A stretch of 64,000 nt of DNA from Bin80 sp965215475 (GTDB lineage Bacteria > Bacteroidota > Rhodothermia > Rhodothermales > Bin80): NCBI GenBank assembly GCA_965215475.1, contig OZ244061.1, forward strand, positions 992,001 to 1,056,000, written 5' to 3'. The position numbers and the translations under genes were made by a program. Under the pieces are notes generated by a model, which did no database searches, was not told the origin of the DNA, and was given only the letters and a program-made list of their open reading frames with translations. Below, one piece after another: positions 18,590 to 27,701 of this stretch. Positions within the stretch are counted from its first letter, which is position 1. The number at the start of each line of letters is the position of its first letter.

Positions 18590-19957
18590 TTATTGTCGTT
18601 CTACTAGTTTGATTATATATTCGTGGAGCGCTGCCATGGTGCCTCCAACATACTTGTTGATAATCTTCCCCTCTGGATCAATAAGAAATCGTGTCGGGAG
18701 AATATTGATATTGTATTTTTGTGCAACCTCCTGCCCACCATAGATATGACGACCAAGTGCGATCCTTTCTTCAAAAAATGCTTCATTCACTAATGTATCG
18801 GGTTGCATAGAGAAGGATACAATCTCCATCTGATCGGTCCCAATCACTTCGATCATATCATTCCGACCAGGAAACTCCCTCTGATACAGATCATCCTCTG
18901 GACGATAGAATTCTAGGACCACATATCTACCTTTGAGATCTTCCAGTCTTAGGGAGTCTCCATTGGCTTCCCGAACTGCAAATGTGGGAGCTTGCATTCC
19001 TGGAAGCAGATTCTGCACTTCGTACGCCGCACTCTCCGCCCAAATCGCCCACTGCGTATCTTCAAAGTCAGCCTGCATGATTTCGGCGACCAAGAGCGCT
19101 TCATCAAACTGCATACTGTCTATATGGGCAAGTACTCGTTCGGACGCAATCTCGGCCCGCTGTAATTCGGTTTCTGCTCGCTCCATTAGGTCATCCAAGA
19201 GAGTCAATGCAGCCGATTGGCCATCCAAACGAGCTTTTGACTGCCTCGCCGCACGAACTGCCTCACCAAAACGCCGATTGGAAGAAGGTAGTTGCTGCAT
19301 TCGGGCAACCACAACAGAATCTTCCCAGCCAGTTCCCATCAAGATTGACTCTGTGGCAGCGAGCTCGGCTCCCATAGAGTTCGGGAATGTTTGCTGTAGA
19401 TTCCATAAAATCATCGTCGTTTGCGAAACGCGGTCACGAATTTCTCCCTCATCATAGATCTCTGACTGGACCAGCTCCACAAGTGCTTGTTCATGCTGTG
19501 TACGAATATTTTGATACGCTTGTAGAGATGCATTCTCGGCGGAGCGGATGCGCAGACTCCGTCCATGCAAAGGGAATGCTGCGGCCAATGACGCAGAGTC
19601 CCCTTCTGCAATCGCAATTTGACCCGATGCTAAAATTTGCCCTAGTCGGCTGATAATTAACCGGTAGACTCCTCGGCGTGGAGCACTCACTTGCATAGAA
19701 AAGGAACCCGTGCTGTCTGTTATCGCATACCCCAGTGTGTCCGGTTCCCCTGCATTATCTGCTGCTACAAGAACTTCGAATCCACGATAATCTGTGGATG
19801 GATCAACCTCTGCTCGGATACTCAGCATACCTTTGAATGAACTTCCGATCCTCTCCTGTTGCTCGGTTTGCTCAACCTGGGCGCATGCCAACCCTGGCAC
19901 TGTTATGAGCATCACATATGTCAATATCAACCTTGCTCGAACAAATAAATCTCTCAT
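18590..19957 (-). CDS. Periplasmic thioredoxin-fold (TlpA/AhpC-like) protein without CXXC
   Basis: 455 residues with an N-terminal signal peptide ending GLACAQ, possibly a lipoprotein. Residues about 45-130 fit a DUF4369-like beta domain, the middle is helical, and residues about 315-455 are a thioredoxin fold: MQAPTFAVREANGDSLRL, YVVLEFYRP, ILPTRFLIDPEGKI. At the place where TlpA proteins have WxxxCxxC, this one has FYRPEDDLYQRE, so disulfide chemistry is unlikely. It overlaps the gatB stop by 4 bp and precedes tpiA by 4 bp. The fold is clear; its function is not. Confidence 0.75.
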   Translation of the reverse strand: MRDLFVRARLILTYVMLITVPGLACAQVEQTEQQERIGSSFKGMLSIRAEVDPSTDYRGFEVLVAADNAGEPDTLGYAITDSTGSFSMQVSAPRRGVYRLIISRLGQILASGQIAIAEGDSASLAAAFPLHGRSLRIRSAENASLQAYQNIRTQHEQALVELVQSEIYDEGEIRDRVSQTTMILWNLQQTFPNSMGAELAATESILMGTGWEDSVVVARMQQLPSSNRRFGEAVRAARQSKARLDGQSAALTLLDDLMERAETELQRAEIASERVLAHIDSMQFDEALLVAEIMQADFEDTQWAIWAESAAYEVQNLLPGMQAPTFAVREANGDSLRLEDLKGRYVVLEFYRPEDDLYQREFPGRNDMIEVIGTDQMEIVSFSMQPDTLVNEAFFEERIALGRHIYGGQEVAQKYNINILPTRFLIDPEGKIINKYVGGTMAALHEYIIKLVERQ

Positions 19958-21414
19958 GATCTGTGTCGGGTTAGTTCTTCTTTGACTAAGGTATGCACAA
20001 GCTTCGGATCCGCAGCCCCATCAAATCGACGCATGACCTGTCCGATAAAAAATCCGATAATCGAATCTTTACCTCCTACATACAATGCAACCTGCTTTGG
20101 ATGCTCTTGGAGCACCAAATCTACAACAGGCTGCAAGGCCGTTCGATCAGACACCTGAATCAGGTTCTGTTCTCTGGCAATCACTTCCGGAGGGCGATCA
20201 TCGGTAATCATCGCCTCAAACACTATCTGTGCAGCACTGGAACCAATCGTAGCATCCATCCGCAAATGGACCAACCCTGCAAGACGCTCTGGCTGAATTG
20301 GAAAATTCGCCATATGAACATCTTTTTCCTTGCAGGTTCGAAGAACATCTCCCATGATAAAATTAGACAATGCCTTTGCCTGATCCGGAACTGAATGATC
20401 GTGATCCGTAGACTGGAGTACTTCCATGGCCTGCTCAAAATAATCAGACACAGCGCGTTCGTCGGTCAAAATCTGTGCATCATATTCGGGTAACTGTAGG
20501 ATTTGAACGTAGTCGCGAAAGCGCTCATCGGGGAGTCTTGGCATCTCTTCCTTGATAGCTGCCTTGGTTTCTTCGGTTACGATTACAGGTGGCAAATCGG
20601 GATCGGGAAAGTAGCGATAGTCATGAGCCTCTTCCTTGGACCGCATGGAAAGGGTCTTTGCAGAGCCGTCATCCCAGAGGAGGGTTTCATGGATCACGCT
20701 CTCTCCACGTTTCAAGAGAGCAACCTGCCGCTGAATTTCGTAATCAATGGCTCGCTCTACGTGGCGAAATGAGTTCATGTTCTTGATCTCTGTCTTCGTT
20801 CCTAGGGCTTTGTCCCCCTCAGGACGTACGGATACATTCGCATCACAGCGCAGTGAACCCTCTTCCATATTTCCGTCACTGATCTCAAGATAGCGAACCA
20901 GTTGACGGATTTTTTGCATGTACCGATTGGCTTCCGCGCCGGACCGTAAATCAGGTTCTGAAACAATTTCTAAAAGTGGCACTCCGCAGCGATTATAATC
21001 GAGAAGCGTATGCACTGAATCATGATCATGCAGAGATTTCCCTGCATCTTCTTCAATATGGATCCTAGTGATTCCTATTCGACGGCTCGCTCCAATATCA
21101 AGGTGCCCTGCCACACAGATCGGCTGTTCAAATTGTGATATTTGGTACCCTTTGGGAAGATCTGGATAGAAATAATGTTTCCGTGCCAGGATACTTCGCT
21201 CGGAAATTTCACAATTCATTGCTAGGCCTAATCGTACTGCGTATGTAATTACCTTGGCATTGAGGACAGGGAGAGTCCCCGGTAGACCCAAGCTCACAGG
21301 ATCAATATGTTGATTTGGAGCAGCTCCGAATGCGGACGAATCAGGACTGAATGCCTTGGAGGCCGTCAGTAGTTGGCAGTGAACCTCAAGACCGATAACA
21401 GACTCATACACCAT
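19954..21414 (-). CDS. gatB: Aspartyl/glutamyl-tRNA(Asn/Gln) amidotransferase subunit B
   Basis: 486 residues from the ATG at 21414; a longer frame starts at 21444, but MVYESVIGLEVHCQL is the usual GatB beginning. GatB binds mischarged Glu-tRNA(Gln) or Asp-tRNA(Asn) and activates the carboxyl group for amidation. Visible motifs include GLPGTLPVLN, RKHYFYPDLPKGYQISQ, GSLRCDANVSVR and DYRYFPDPDLPP. The C-terminal YqeY-like helical domain ends near the stop. The zinc-site cysteines of some GatB proteins are replaced by KAFSPDSSAFG. gatA and gatC are not next to it. Confidence 0.95.
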   Translation of the reverse strand: MVYESVIGLEVHCQLLTASKAFSPDSSAFGAAPNQHIDPVSLGLPGTLPVLNAKVITYAVRLGLAMNCEISERSILARKHYFYPDLPKGYQISQFEQPICVAGHLDIGASRRIGITRIHIEEDAGKSLHDHDSVHTLLDYNRCGVPLLEIVSEPDLRSGAEANRYMQKIRQLVRYLEISDGNMEEGSLRCDANVSVRPEGDKALGTKTEIKNMNSFRHVERAIDYEIQRQVALLKRGESVIHETLLWDDGSAKTLSMRSKEEAHDYRYFPDPDLPPVIVTEETKAAIKEEMPRLPDERFRDYVQILQLPEYDAQILTDERAVSDYFEQAMEVLQSTDHDHSVPDQAKALSNFIMGDVLRTCKEKDVHMANFPIQPERLAGLVHLRMDATIGSSAAQIVFEAMITDDRPPEVIAREQNLIQVSDRTALQPVVDLVLQEHPKQVALYVGGKDSIIGFFIGQVMRRFDGAADPKLVHTLVKEELTRHRS

Positions 21415-21470
21415 GTTGTTGCATACCTCATCCATGCAACTCATTGAGGAATAATGGATGGATCGGTTCC

Positions 21471-21938
21471 CTACGACTGCAATTCTGTAAATCCATCGAG
21501 AATTTCCTGGCCGTGAATTTTGCTTTTCGGGCGCTTGAAGATTTTTACAATCTTACCGGATTCATCAATCAGATATGTCGTGCGCTTTACACCTAAAAAG
21601 GTTTTTCCATACATTTTCTTCTCTCCCCATACACCATAGGCATCCATGATCTCTTTTTTTGTGTCTGCTACAAGAGGAAATTGCAGACCGTGCTTTGCGG
21701 AAAATTTTTGATGCGACTTTACACTATCAGCCGAGACACCAATCACCATAATCCCTGCCTCCTGTATTCCGTCCCAATGATCCCGAATGCTACATGCTTC
21801 TGCAGTGCACCCGGGAGTATGATCCTTGGGATAAAAGTACAACGCAACCTTTTGGCCAATAAAATCACTGAGCCGAAGTTCCTGGCCATCTCCTGTTTGT
21901 CCTGTAAAATCTGGTGCTTGCTCTCCTACTTGTAACAT
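21471..21938 (-). CDS. bcp: Thioredoxin-dependent thiol peroxidase (peroxiredoxin Q / Bcp)
   Basis: 155 residues. The peroxidatic Cys44 and resolving Cys49 lie in HTPGCTAEAC, the atypical two-cysteine arrangement of Bcp. Other family features are GEQAPDF, VALYFYPKD, FPLVAD and RTTYLID. It reduces hydroperoxides in the cytoplasm with electrons from thioredoxin. It lies 57 bp upstream of gatB on the same strand. Confidence 0.95.
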   Translation of the reverse strand: MLQVGEQAPDFTGQTGDGQELRLSDFIGQKVALYFYPKDHTPGCTAEACSIRDHWDGIQEAGIMVIGVSADSVKSHQKFSAKHGLQFPLVADTKKEIMDAYGVWGEKKMYGKTFLGVKRTTYLIDESGKIVKIFKRPKSKIHGQEILDGFTELQS

Positions 21939-22083
21939 AAAACAATTTGGTTATAATTATTATTGGATGCACATTACTGATGCACAAAAGAACACCCTTT
22001 TACTCAACAGAGGTTGAATGGTTAATCCTGGCAATCATCATTGAAACAAGATCACGTATTTTATTCGATACTCCCCTACTACC

Positions 22084-22800
22084 ATGAACTACGTTAAATA
22101 TTTGACTGACTCTAACCGCGAAAACTGGCAGGTCCTGTTTGATGTCGGCGATCCAGTGAAGTTCAATACCAGTCCTCATGTATATCAAACTGGCATCATC
22201 AAAAAACTTAACCCAAAACGTGCTGTAATCCATTGTGACAACTCTATATGGAATGTAGACTATAACCTACTGAATCATTTATGTGATGTAACCAGTCGCG
22301 AACGTTATCCACGATTAGAGCGGCTAGCCGAAGTTGCTCATCAAGCTCGAGAACTGATGAACTCGCATGGATTGCAAAACTGGTCACTCGGATTTAACAG
22401 TTCACTCCGACAGCTCGGTATATGCAATTACAGGAGAAAACAGATTCTGCTAAGCCGGATGCAGTCTGTACTCCGAACACCTGAAGAAACAACCGATGTC
22501 ATCCTCCACGAGATTGCACACGCATTGGCAGGATGGGAGGCCGGTCACGGGCCGAAATGGAAAGCAATTGCATCCCGTATTGGAGCTACCCCCAAGTCCT
22601 GTGCTAAAGCACCACCAGAGATCATAGAAAAACAGCGATTCCTTAAAAATACGGTTCGAGTTGGCGACACCGTTATGTTCAAGAACAAGAAACAACAGAT
22701 CTTGACCGGAGTGATCATGCGTAAGAATAAAAAAACTGCCACAGTGAACGTTTCAGGGAGCGTTTGGCGAGTGCCTTATCTCGGGCTCATCACCTCGTAG
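22084..22800 (+). CDS. SprT-like zinc metalloprotease-fold protein
   Basis: 238 residues. The zinc motif HEIAH at about 142-146, followed by AGHGPKWKAIASRIGA, matches the SprT-like family; bacterial members are little studied. Two similar SH3/KOW-like segments flank the domain: residues about 20-55 (VGDPVKF...SIWNVDYN) and 195-238 (VGDTVMF...SVWRVPYLG). The double flanking may provide nucleic-acid or protein binding. The last 42 bp of the gene begin a 157-bp sequence that recurs at 32758-32914, so this 3' end was duplicated when the downstream cassette arrived. Confidence 0.75.
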   Translation: MNYVKYLTDSNRENWQVLFDVGDPVKFNTSPHVYQTGIIKKLNPKRAVIHCDNSIWNVDYNLLNHLCDVTSRERYPRLERLAEVAHQARELMNSHGLQNWSLGFNSSLRQLGICNYRRKQILLSRMQSVLRTPEETTDVILHEIAHALAGWEAGHGPKWKAIASRIGATPKSCAKAPPEIIEKQRFLKNTVRVGDTVMFKNKKQQILTGVIMRKNKKTATVNVSGSVWRVPYLGLITS

Positions 22801-22915
22801 CACATCCATAAGCTCCTCTTTCTGTTGAGCATCTTGCAAAACCTCTGTTTTTCAGACAGAAAAGATCCCCACTGACACTCTCAGATCAGTGTTTGTACTC
22901 AATCTAACAGGTTTT
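22759..22915 (+). repeat. 157-bp direct repeat, copy 1 (left edge of block A)
   Basis: Matches 32758-32914 with about six mismatches by eye. It contains the last 42 bp of the SprT-like gene, 32 bp of spacer, and most of a palindromic element (22833-22915) that lacks its right terminal repeat here. The two copies bracket block A in the same orientation, so recombination between them would excise about 10 kb. Confidence 0.85.
22833..22915 (+). repeat. Palindromic MITE-like element, copy 1 (right end truncated)
   Basis: Starts CTTGCAAAACCTCTG and runs to AACAGGTTTT, missing the final GCAAG. It shows the same internal sequence as the copy at 32832-32919. It lies downstream of the last gene of block A (minus strand). 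Confidence 0.75.
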
Positions 22916-22997
22916 AATAGAATCAAATACTTTAATCGGTATGGAGATTGGCTTGCCCATTACCAGTGAAATAACCCGTACATGATGTGACATAGAG

Positions 22998-23849
22998 TCA
23001 TTTCTCGAGTATAGCCAACAGCACACTACTTAAAATAGATTCTCCACCTGCAGCATCTACATAATTTCCCCGCCCCGCCTCAGACAACTCTTGTAGAAAT
23101 CGTAGGGCTGCACGTTGTGCATCCTCAGTGACATTTGGATTCGCGCGAACCGTAGATACATGGTGATTATCTTGCGATGAGAAATTTGCAGCAGCCATCA
23201 TTGCATCATCTTCTCTATCAGGATAGGAGGCATTGTCCGTGATCACAATGACGTAGCGTCTCTCACTCTCTGTTCGCCAAGACATCTCAATTGCATGTTC
23301 CAAAGCAGTGGTAACGGCTTCCGGGGGATCACTATTCCGATCTGCTCTTGGGTCTCCCATGCCGGGTGTTAATTCATCCACAAACTCCTGAATTTCATTC
23401 ATGTTGGTTGTCTCAATAATGTCCATTTCGTAAATGGGGCGTCGGTATCTTCTATCGCCAAATGCAACGATCCCAATCCCAACCGAGGGTGAAAGCCTAT
23501 CCAGCACATCTGCCAACGATGAAATTTCTCGCTTCATGCCATCAATTTGCCCCGCCATGCTACCAGTTATATCCAGACAGATCACTATATCCAGGTGAGG
23601 AACGATTAATTCAGTTTGCGCTACTACGACCTCTACAAGAGTTTCTACTTGGGTTTCTAATTCCTTGGAGCGTGACTGAGCAGCTTCAATCTCTCCTTTG
23701 AGGTCGTCTACTCGTTCCTGTGAGTCCCCCGTATTTGGAAAAAAAGGCATCGCCACAATAGCCAATAAGACAAATGCTCCCATCCCCGAGGCGAATAAAT
23801 CCAACGCCGACATTGAAAATACATTCAGTTCCCTTCGTTGGACTTTCAT
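22998..23849 (-). CDS. Membrane-anchored VWA-domain protein, probable MotB/ExbD-like partner
   Basis: 283 residues. Residues 14-37 (SALDLFASGMGAFVLL and following) form one N-terminal membrane helix with Asp17 at its cytoplasmic edge, the place of the ion-carrying Asp in MotB/ExbD proteins. A coiled coil follows (residues 45-80). A von Willebrand A domain spans about 86-283, with the MIDAS sequence DITGSM (Asp93, Thr95, Ser97) and later VITDNASYPD. The metal site should bind a protein ligand. It is the last gene of block A and overlaps the upstream gene by 4 bp. Pairing with the MotA/TolQ-like protein at 26765-27586 is inferred from the helix and context. Confidence 0.8.
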   Translation of the reverse strand: MKVQRRELNVFSMSALDLFASGMGAFVLLAIVAMPFFPNTGDSQERVDDLKGEIEAAQSRSKELETQVETLVEVVVAQTELIVPHLDIVICLDITGSMAGQIDGMKREISSLADVLDRLSPSVGIGIVAFGDRRYRRPIYEMDIIETTNMNEIQEFVDELTPGMGDPRADRNSDPPEAVTTALEHAIEMSWRTESERRYVIVITDNASYPDREDDAMMAAANFSSQDNHHVSTVRANPNVTEDAQRAALRFLQELSEAGRGNYVDAAGGESILSSVLLAILEK

Positions 23850-25348
23850 CTCAGGATAGCCATTGCAAGTTTGACATCCCCAAACACAATTTTCGATCCT
23901 TGCGAAAGAGAATGTTTTTCTCGTGGAGTCAGTTTGACACCGTCAACTATGGTTCCGTTGAGGCTGTTCAGATCTTCAATCATTATTTTATCATTTATCA
24001 GACTCATACGGGCATGTTGCCGAGACACACTATCTTCAACGATAACACAATCTGCATCAGATGATCGTCCAAGAATGACCCCCTCTGTGTTTTGAGCTAG
24101 CATCTTCCCCCGTACTTTGATACGGATTTCATTGCTACTAAGGCCGTAGCCATGCAGTACGATATCTGGGAAAGAAGCAGTTTCCCGTTCTATTACTTCC
24201 TCGGCTTTCCGCAGCTCGTCATCTTTATCCAGCAACTCCTCTTCAGCATCGCGTCTTCGTTTCCAGAACAGAAAAAGAAAGATTGTTGCAATTAGAACGA
24301 ATATGAAGGCAATTCCGCCCAGAAGCAACAACCTGCGGCGGTTTTCTGTGTTTTGGACAGTCAAAGAATCACGAGTGCTGGCGGTCACATTGGACAAGCT
24401 GTCTATCCTCGCTTGAGCTACGGCCGTGTTATTAATGAGACTATCTATTTCTGCCTGCGCAATTTTCGTATTTTCGATGAGGCTATCTCGTTCAATCCGA
24501 AGGTCCTCGCTCTGTTTGAGAACCGAATCCTGCTTCGCCAAGGTATCTGTTATCCTTTGTTCAAGAGCAGATTTTTGAGCGGCCAGGTTCGCGATTTCTT
24601 CCTCACTTTGATTAAGATTGGCTGCGCTGGAATCCTCTAAACTTTTGAGTTCATTTCTTAGAGAATCAAGGTCTATCTGGAGTGTTGTATTGAATGATTG
24701 TGCTTCGGATAGCTGATCTTCAATGCTGGGACATGGGGTAGGAGAAATATTGAATGCTATATTCCTCGCTCTAAGGGAAGAAACCAATGCTTCATAATTT
24801 TCACTGACTCCTGTAAGTCCCTTGGTAGAATCTGACTCAGCGGAGACAACCGATATTAGTTCGTTACATCGATTCATGATTGGAGCACCGATGACGCTTG
24901 AATCAATTGCCATGGTGAACCGATAGCGGTGATCAAATGGATTCCCCGGATTTTTTTCAAAACTCAATAGCCCATTTCGATGAGTTCCATCCAGAAGAGG
25001 GAAGTAAATCTTGGAGTTTTGCTGTGGAGGCTCTGCAGAAAGGGGAATGATACTGCTTATCAATAACCCCGGTACAGATAAAAAAGCCATAGAGTTAGCA
25101 CTATATCTGACTTCGGCTAAATAACGGGTGCCCGTATTTGGGTCTTCAATGAAAAATTGATCTCCCCATTCCAAAATTATTGATGAGGTAAGTAATACAT
25201 CTTCTGCTACCCAGGCTCCTAACGCTTGGGCAGTTTCTTTACCATCATGATAAACAATGACTCTGTAGATCGCGCCATCTGCATGGCAGGTTAAAAAACC
25301 AAGCACGGTCAGGCATATAAGAATACTGCTAGTGTATCGTCTAAGCAT
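23846..25348 (-). CDS. Transmembrane receptor: periplasmic trypsin-like pseudoprotease, coiled coil, TM, cytoplasmic FHA
   Basis: 500 residues. A signal peptide (1-25) precedes a domain of about 170 residues that looks like a degenerate trypsin fold: ALGAWVAEDVLLTSS at the place of the His motif and SSVIGAPIMN at the place of GNSGGP. The His and Ser catalytic residues seem absent. A Ser/Asp-rich coiled coil follows (about 205-320), then one TM helix (LLLLGGIAFIFVLIATIFLF, about 326-345) and a short helical linker. The C-terminal FHA domain (about 400-500) has GRSSDADC, SRQHAR and LNSLNGT, the phosphothreonine-binding residues. This layout would pass a periplasmic signal to a kinase-dependent complex. 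Confidence 0.8.
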   Translation of the reverse strand: MLRRYTSSILICLTVLGFLTCHADGAIYRVIVYHDGKETAQALGAWVAEDVLLTSSIILEWGDQFFIEDPNTGTRYLAEVRYSANSMAFLSVPGLLISSIIPLSAEPPQQNSKIYFPLLDGTHRNGLLSFEKNPGNPFDHRYRFTMAIDSSVIGAPIMNRCNELISVVSAESDSTKGLTGVSENYEALVSSLRARNIAFNISPTPCPSIEDQLSEAQSFNTTLQIDLDSLRNELKSLEDSSAANLNQSEEEIANLAAQKSALEQRITDTLAKQDSVLKQSEDLRIERDSLIENTKIAQAEIDSLINNTAVAQARIDSLSNVTASTRDSLTVQNTENRRRLLLLGGIAFIFVLIATIFLFLFWKRRRDAEEELLDKDDELRKAEEVIERETASFPDIVLHGYGLSSNEIRIKVRGKMLAQNTEGVILGRSSDADCVIVEDSVSRQHARMSLINDKIMIEDLNSLNGTIVDGVKLTPREKHSLSQGSKIVFGDVKLAMAILR

Positions 25349-25356
25349 AATCTGGG

Positions 25357-26106
25357 TTACCGGTATCTATAAACAACTAATGATGCGTTATCCTGTCCAG
25401 GTCGATCTGTCACGGAGACATATTCCAAGACGGCTTGCACAATATCAGGGGCAGAAGGGCGTCCGGCTGTGACAATGTCAACTATTTCGTCTAGTGAACA
25501 CGTTTCAATCCCATCGCTTGCCGCTATAATGACATCTCCTGGGTGCAATTGACGGGGTTCAAGGGGAGCATCAACATGCTGAATTTCCTCACCCAACACA
25601 GCAGAAAGAATGACATTGCGTTGATTAGAGTTTTGTGCTTCTGCCCATGAAATTTCTCCCGAGCGTGCACGCATGTCAAGTAATCCTCCGATGGAATGAT
25701 CGTCATTCAGTCGTGTAATTTGGTCACTCCTGATCAACCAGAGAGGGCTATCTCCAACACTTATCCAATAGATTTGATGATTTACGATGGCAACACCAAC
25801 GAGGGTTGTTCCCATGTCTGACAAATCAGGACGGCGTTGTTTTTCCTCGGAGAGCCCTTCATTTGCGGATGTGAGTGCAGCGATCAGCCTTTCCCTAATA
25901 TCTGTCTCTGTCTTCCCATGCGAAAGAAAAGCACTCTGAAATTCATTCACAACTGTATCAGCAGCCAATTTTCCACCAGACGCGCCACCAATTCCATCTG
26001 CCAAGATCAGCAAATGATGGTTCCCTTCCCACTCAGCATATGAGTAGGCATCCTGCTGCGATTCCCGATGCCCCTGAATTTGGCCGGCAGCTACCTCCGT
26101 ATCCAT
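25357..26106 (-). CDS. PP2C-family Ser/Thr protein phosphatase
   Basis: 249 residues, a single compact PP2C domain. Metal-binding and catalytic motifs are visible: RESQQDA (Asp19), LADGIGG (Asp37), GTTLVG, SVGDSPLWL, AASDGIE and GQDNASL (Asp239). It probably removes phosphates placed by the two kinases of this block. It lies 8 bp downstream of the receptor's start side and 11 bp from the FHA gene, so the genes are probably co-transcribed. Confidence 0.93.
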   Translation of the reverse strand: MDTEVAAGQIQGHRESQQDAYSYAEWEGNHHLLILADGIGGASGGKLAADTVVNEFQSAFLSHGKTETDIRERLIAALTSANEGLSEEKQRRPDLSDMGTTLVGVAIVNHQIYWISVGDSPLWLIRSDQITRLNDDHSIGGLLDMRARSGEISWAEAQNSNQRNVILSAVLGEEIQHVDAPLEPRQLHPGDVIIAASDGIETCSLDEIVDIVTAGRPSAPDIVQAVLEYVSVTDRPGQDNASLVVYRYR

Positions 26107-26117
26107 CTGATACCGTA

Positions 26118-26759
26118 CTATTCTGACCAGGAAAATGCATCATCGCACAAGGCAATGAAACGCAGTGTAGTAGAGCCAAGAACGATTCTGCTGCCATGTG
26201 TCAGAGGAGTGGGAGATAGAACCGGTTCTTCTCCTAGATAGGTTAAATTAGTTCCCAGTCCTGGTTGGATGTAGTACTTGTTGTGTTTGGGATCATATGT
26301 GATTATTGAATGTGATTCACGTGAAATCTCATGATCTCCAAAATCAATACAAACTCGTGCTTGACTTCCTCGAGCCACCGTATTCTGACCGGCTCCTAGT
26401 TGAAGACCTATACCTCTACCAGGTCCGTCTATAATGACTACCCATCCAACGACGGGGTCAGATGCGATGTCAGATGAGACTAGAGGGGGATCGGACGATT
26501 TAGCCTGCTCTACAGGTTTTTTTGGTGAAATAATGACTCGAGTTCGCGGCTCACTGGTTGAGGATGCAAAATCGGATGAAGACTCATGAGGCGTTCGTAC
26601 TCCTGAGGCAACCCTAGTCGGAGGCTCTTCGGGAAGGGTTGGAGGTTTTTTGAATTCTTCACCGTCAAGATTCAAATCGCGAAATAAATCGCTATTCTTG
26701 TTTGGTAAGACTGTTGGTACATCTTCCGGAAGTCCATCTGGGTTAAGTTTCTTTGCCAT
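26118..26759 (-). CDS. Cytoplasmic FHA-domain adaptor
   Basis: 213 residues. The first 110 are low-complexity, rich in Pro, Ser, Thr and Glu, with TPR/TRV repeats (PTRVASGVRTP, EPRTRVIIS) that could be kinase targets. The C-terminal FHA domain (about 115-213) has NTVARGSQARVCID, ISRESHS and GTNLTYLGEEPV, corresponding to the usual GR, SRxH and N(G/T) positions. It should bind phosphothreonine and link the kinases to the channel. It ends 5 bp from the MotA-like gene. Confidence 0.8.
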   Translation of the reverse strand: MAKKLNPDGLPEDVPTVLPNKNSDLFRDLNLDGEEFKKPPTLPEEPPTRVASGVRTPHESSSDFASSTSEPRTRVIISPKKPVEQAKSSDPPLVSSDIASDPVVGWVVIIDGPGRGIGLQLGAGQNTVARGSQARVCIDFGDHEISRESHSIITYDPKHNKYYIQPGLGTNLTYLGEEPVLSPTPLTHGSRIVLGSTTLRFIALCDDAFSWSE

Positions 26760-26764
26760 GAGAA

Positions 26765-27586
26765 TTAAGGTTTCTCTTCGTATAAACGGTTAATTAAATG
26801 ATCTATCACATATTGCCCAATCCCGTTCAATCCTGATTCTTCGCGACCTTGAGCAAGATGCTGTAAAAATACAAGAATTGCGGCCATAACCAGAGCTAAA
26901 AAAGTAGTGTTGAATGCTAATCCGAGTTTAGTAGTCATGGCTCCAAACCACATTTTTACCGCCTCAGAGTCATCCAGACTCGGCATGTCATTTGCAGCTG
27001 ATAATGCCAATGCAATCCCAATGACGGTTCCGATAAATCCCAGAGTAGGAATTAACCAAACTAGGTATCGAAGCATGTTGTATTTCAAATCAATCTCATG
27101 TTGCATCAATTCCAGGCTTGAATTAACAAGACTGTTTGACTGATTTACAGATTGGCTAATTTGAAATTGTTGGATGGCACGGAGAATGATTCGCTGAAGT
27201 CGATGATCTTGATGCCGCTTGGATTTCTTGATCCTTCTATAAATTGGAATCAGATCTTTGGAACGAAGAATGCTTGCATCGTCATCTGGAAGTAAGCGAG
27301 ATTTAATCTGTCGGATTTCAGAATTTGCTCGATTAAAGCGCAGAAAAACTTCAGCGATTCCTGCGGAAAACATCAGCCACATCAGATTCTGAATTGTGAA
27401 AGGATAGGAAGTACTTCCACGGTCAAATAATATAGCTGATAGGTACGTTCGAGTACTCCCAATTTCTGGTACTGGAAGCAAGAAAGAAAGCATAGCGATC
27501 ACACTAGCTCCAATTAAAATAGATGCTAAAATGCTTACAACACGCCTATTTGACTCTTTCAGGTCAAGAAGATTTACAGCACTCAT
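26765..27586 (-). CDS. MotA/TolQ/ExbB-family ion channel subunit
   Basis: 273 residues with four predicted helices: about 15-40 (VVSILASILIGASVIAMLSF), 60-82, 165-190 and 220-245. The third helix has WLIPTLGFIGTVIGIALAL, the conserved TM3 signature of the MotA/TolQ/ExbB family, and the fourth has LGLAFNTTFLALVMAAI, matching TM4 with its polar Thr pair. A basic cytoplasmic domain (about 95-160) sits between. Such proteins form a pentamer around a two-helix partner and convert ion flow into movement. The likely partner is the VWA protein of the same block. Confidence 0.85.
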   Translation of the reverse strand: MSAVNLLDLKESNRRVVSILASILIGASVIAMLSFLLPVPEIGSTRTYLSAILFDRGSTSYPFTIQNLMWLMFSAGIAEVFLRFNRANSEIRQIKSRLLPDDDASILRSKDLIPIYRRIKKSKRHQDHRLQRIILRAIQQFQISQSVNQSNSLVNSSLELMQHEIDLKYNMLRYLVWLIPTLGFIGTVIGIALALSAANDMPSLDDSEAVKMWFGAMTTKLGLAFNTTFLALVMAAILVFLQHLAQGREESGLNGIGQYVIDHLINRLYEEKP

Positions 27587-27701
27587 TTTAAAACTTAACG
27601 GACTAGATCAAACATTAAATTTCAACAGGGAAAGTGAGTTTTTCTACCGGATACATCATTGCAGTCATTGGTACAGTGACATAAATATTCGTGTATGACA
27701 T

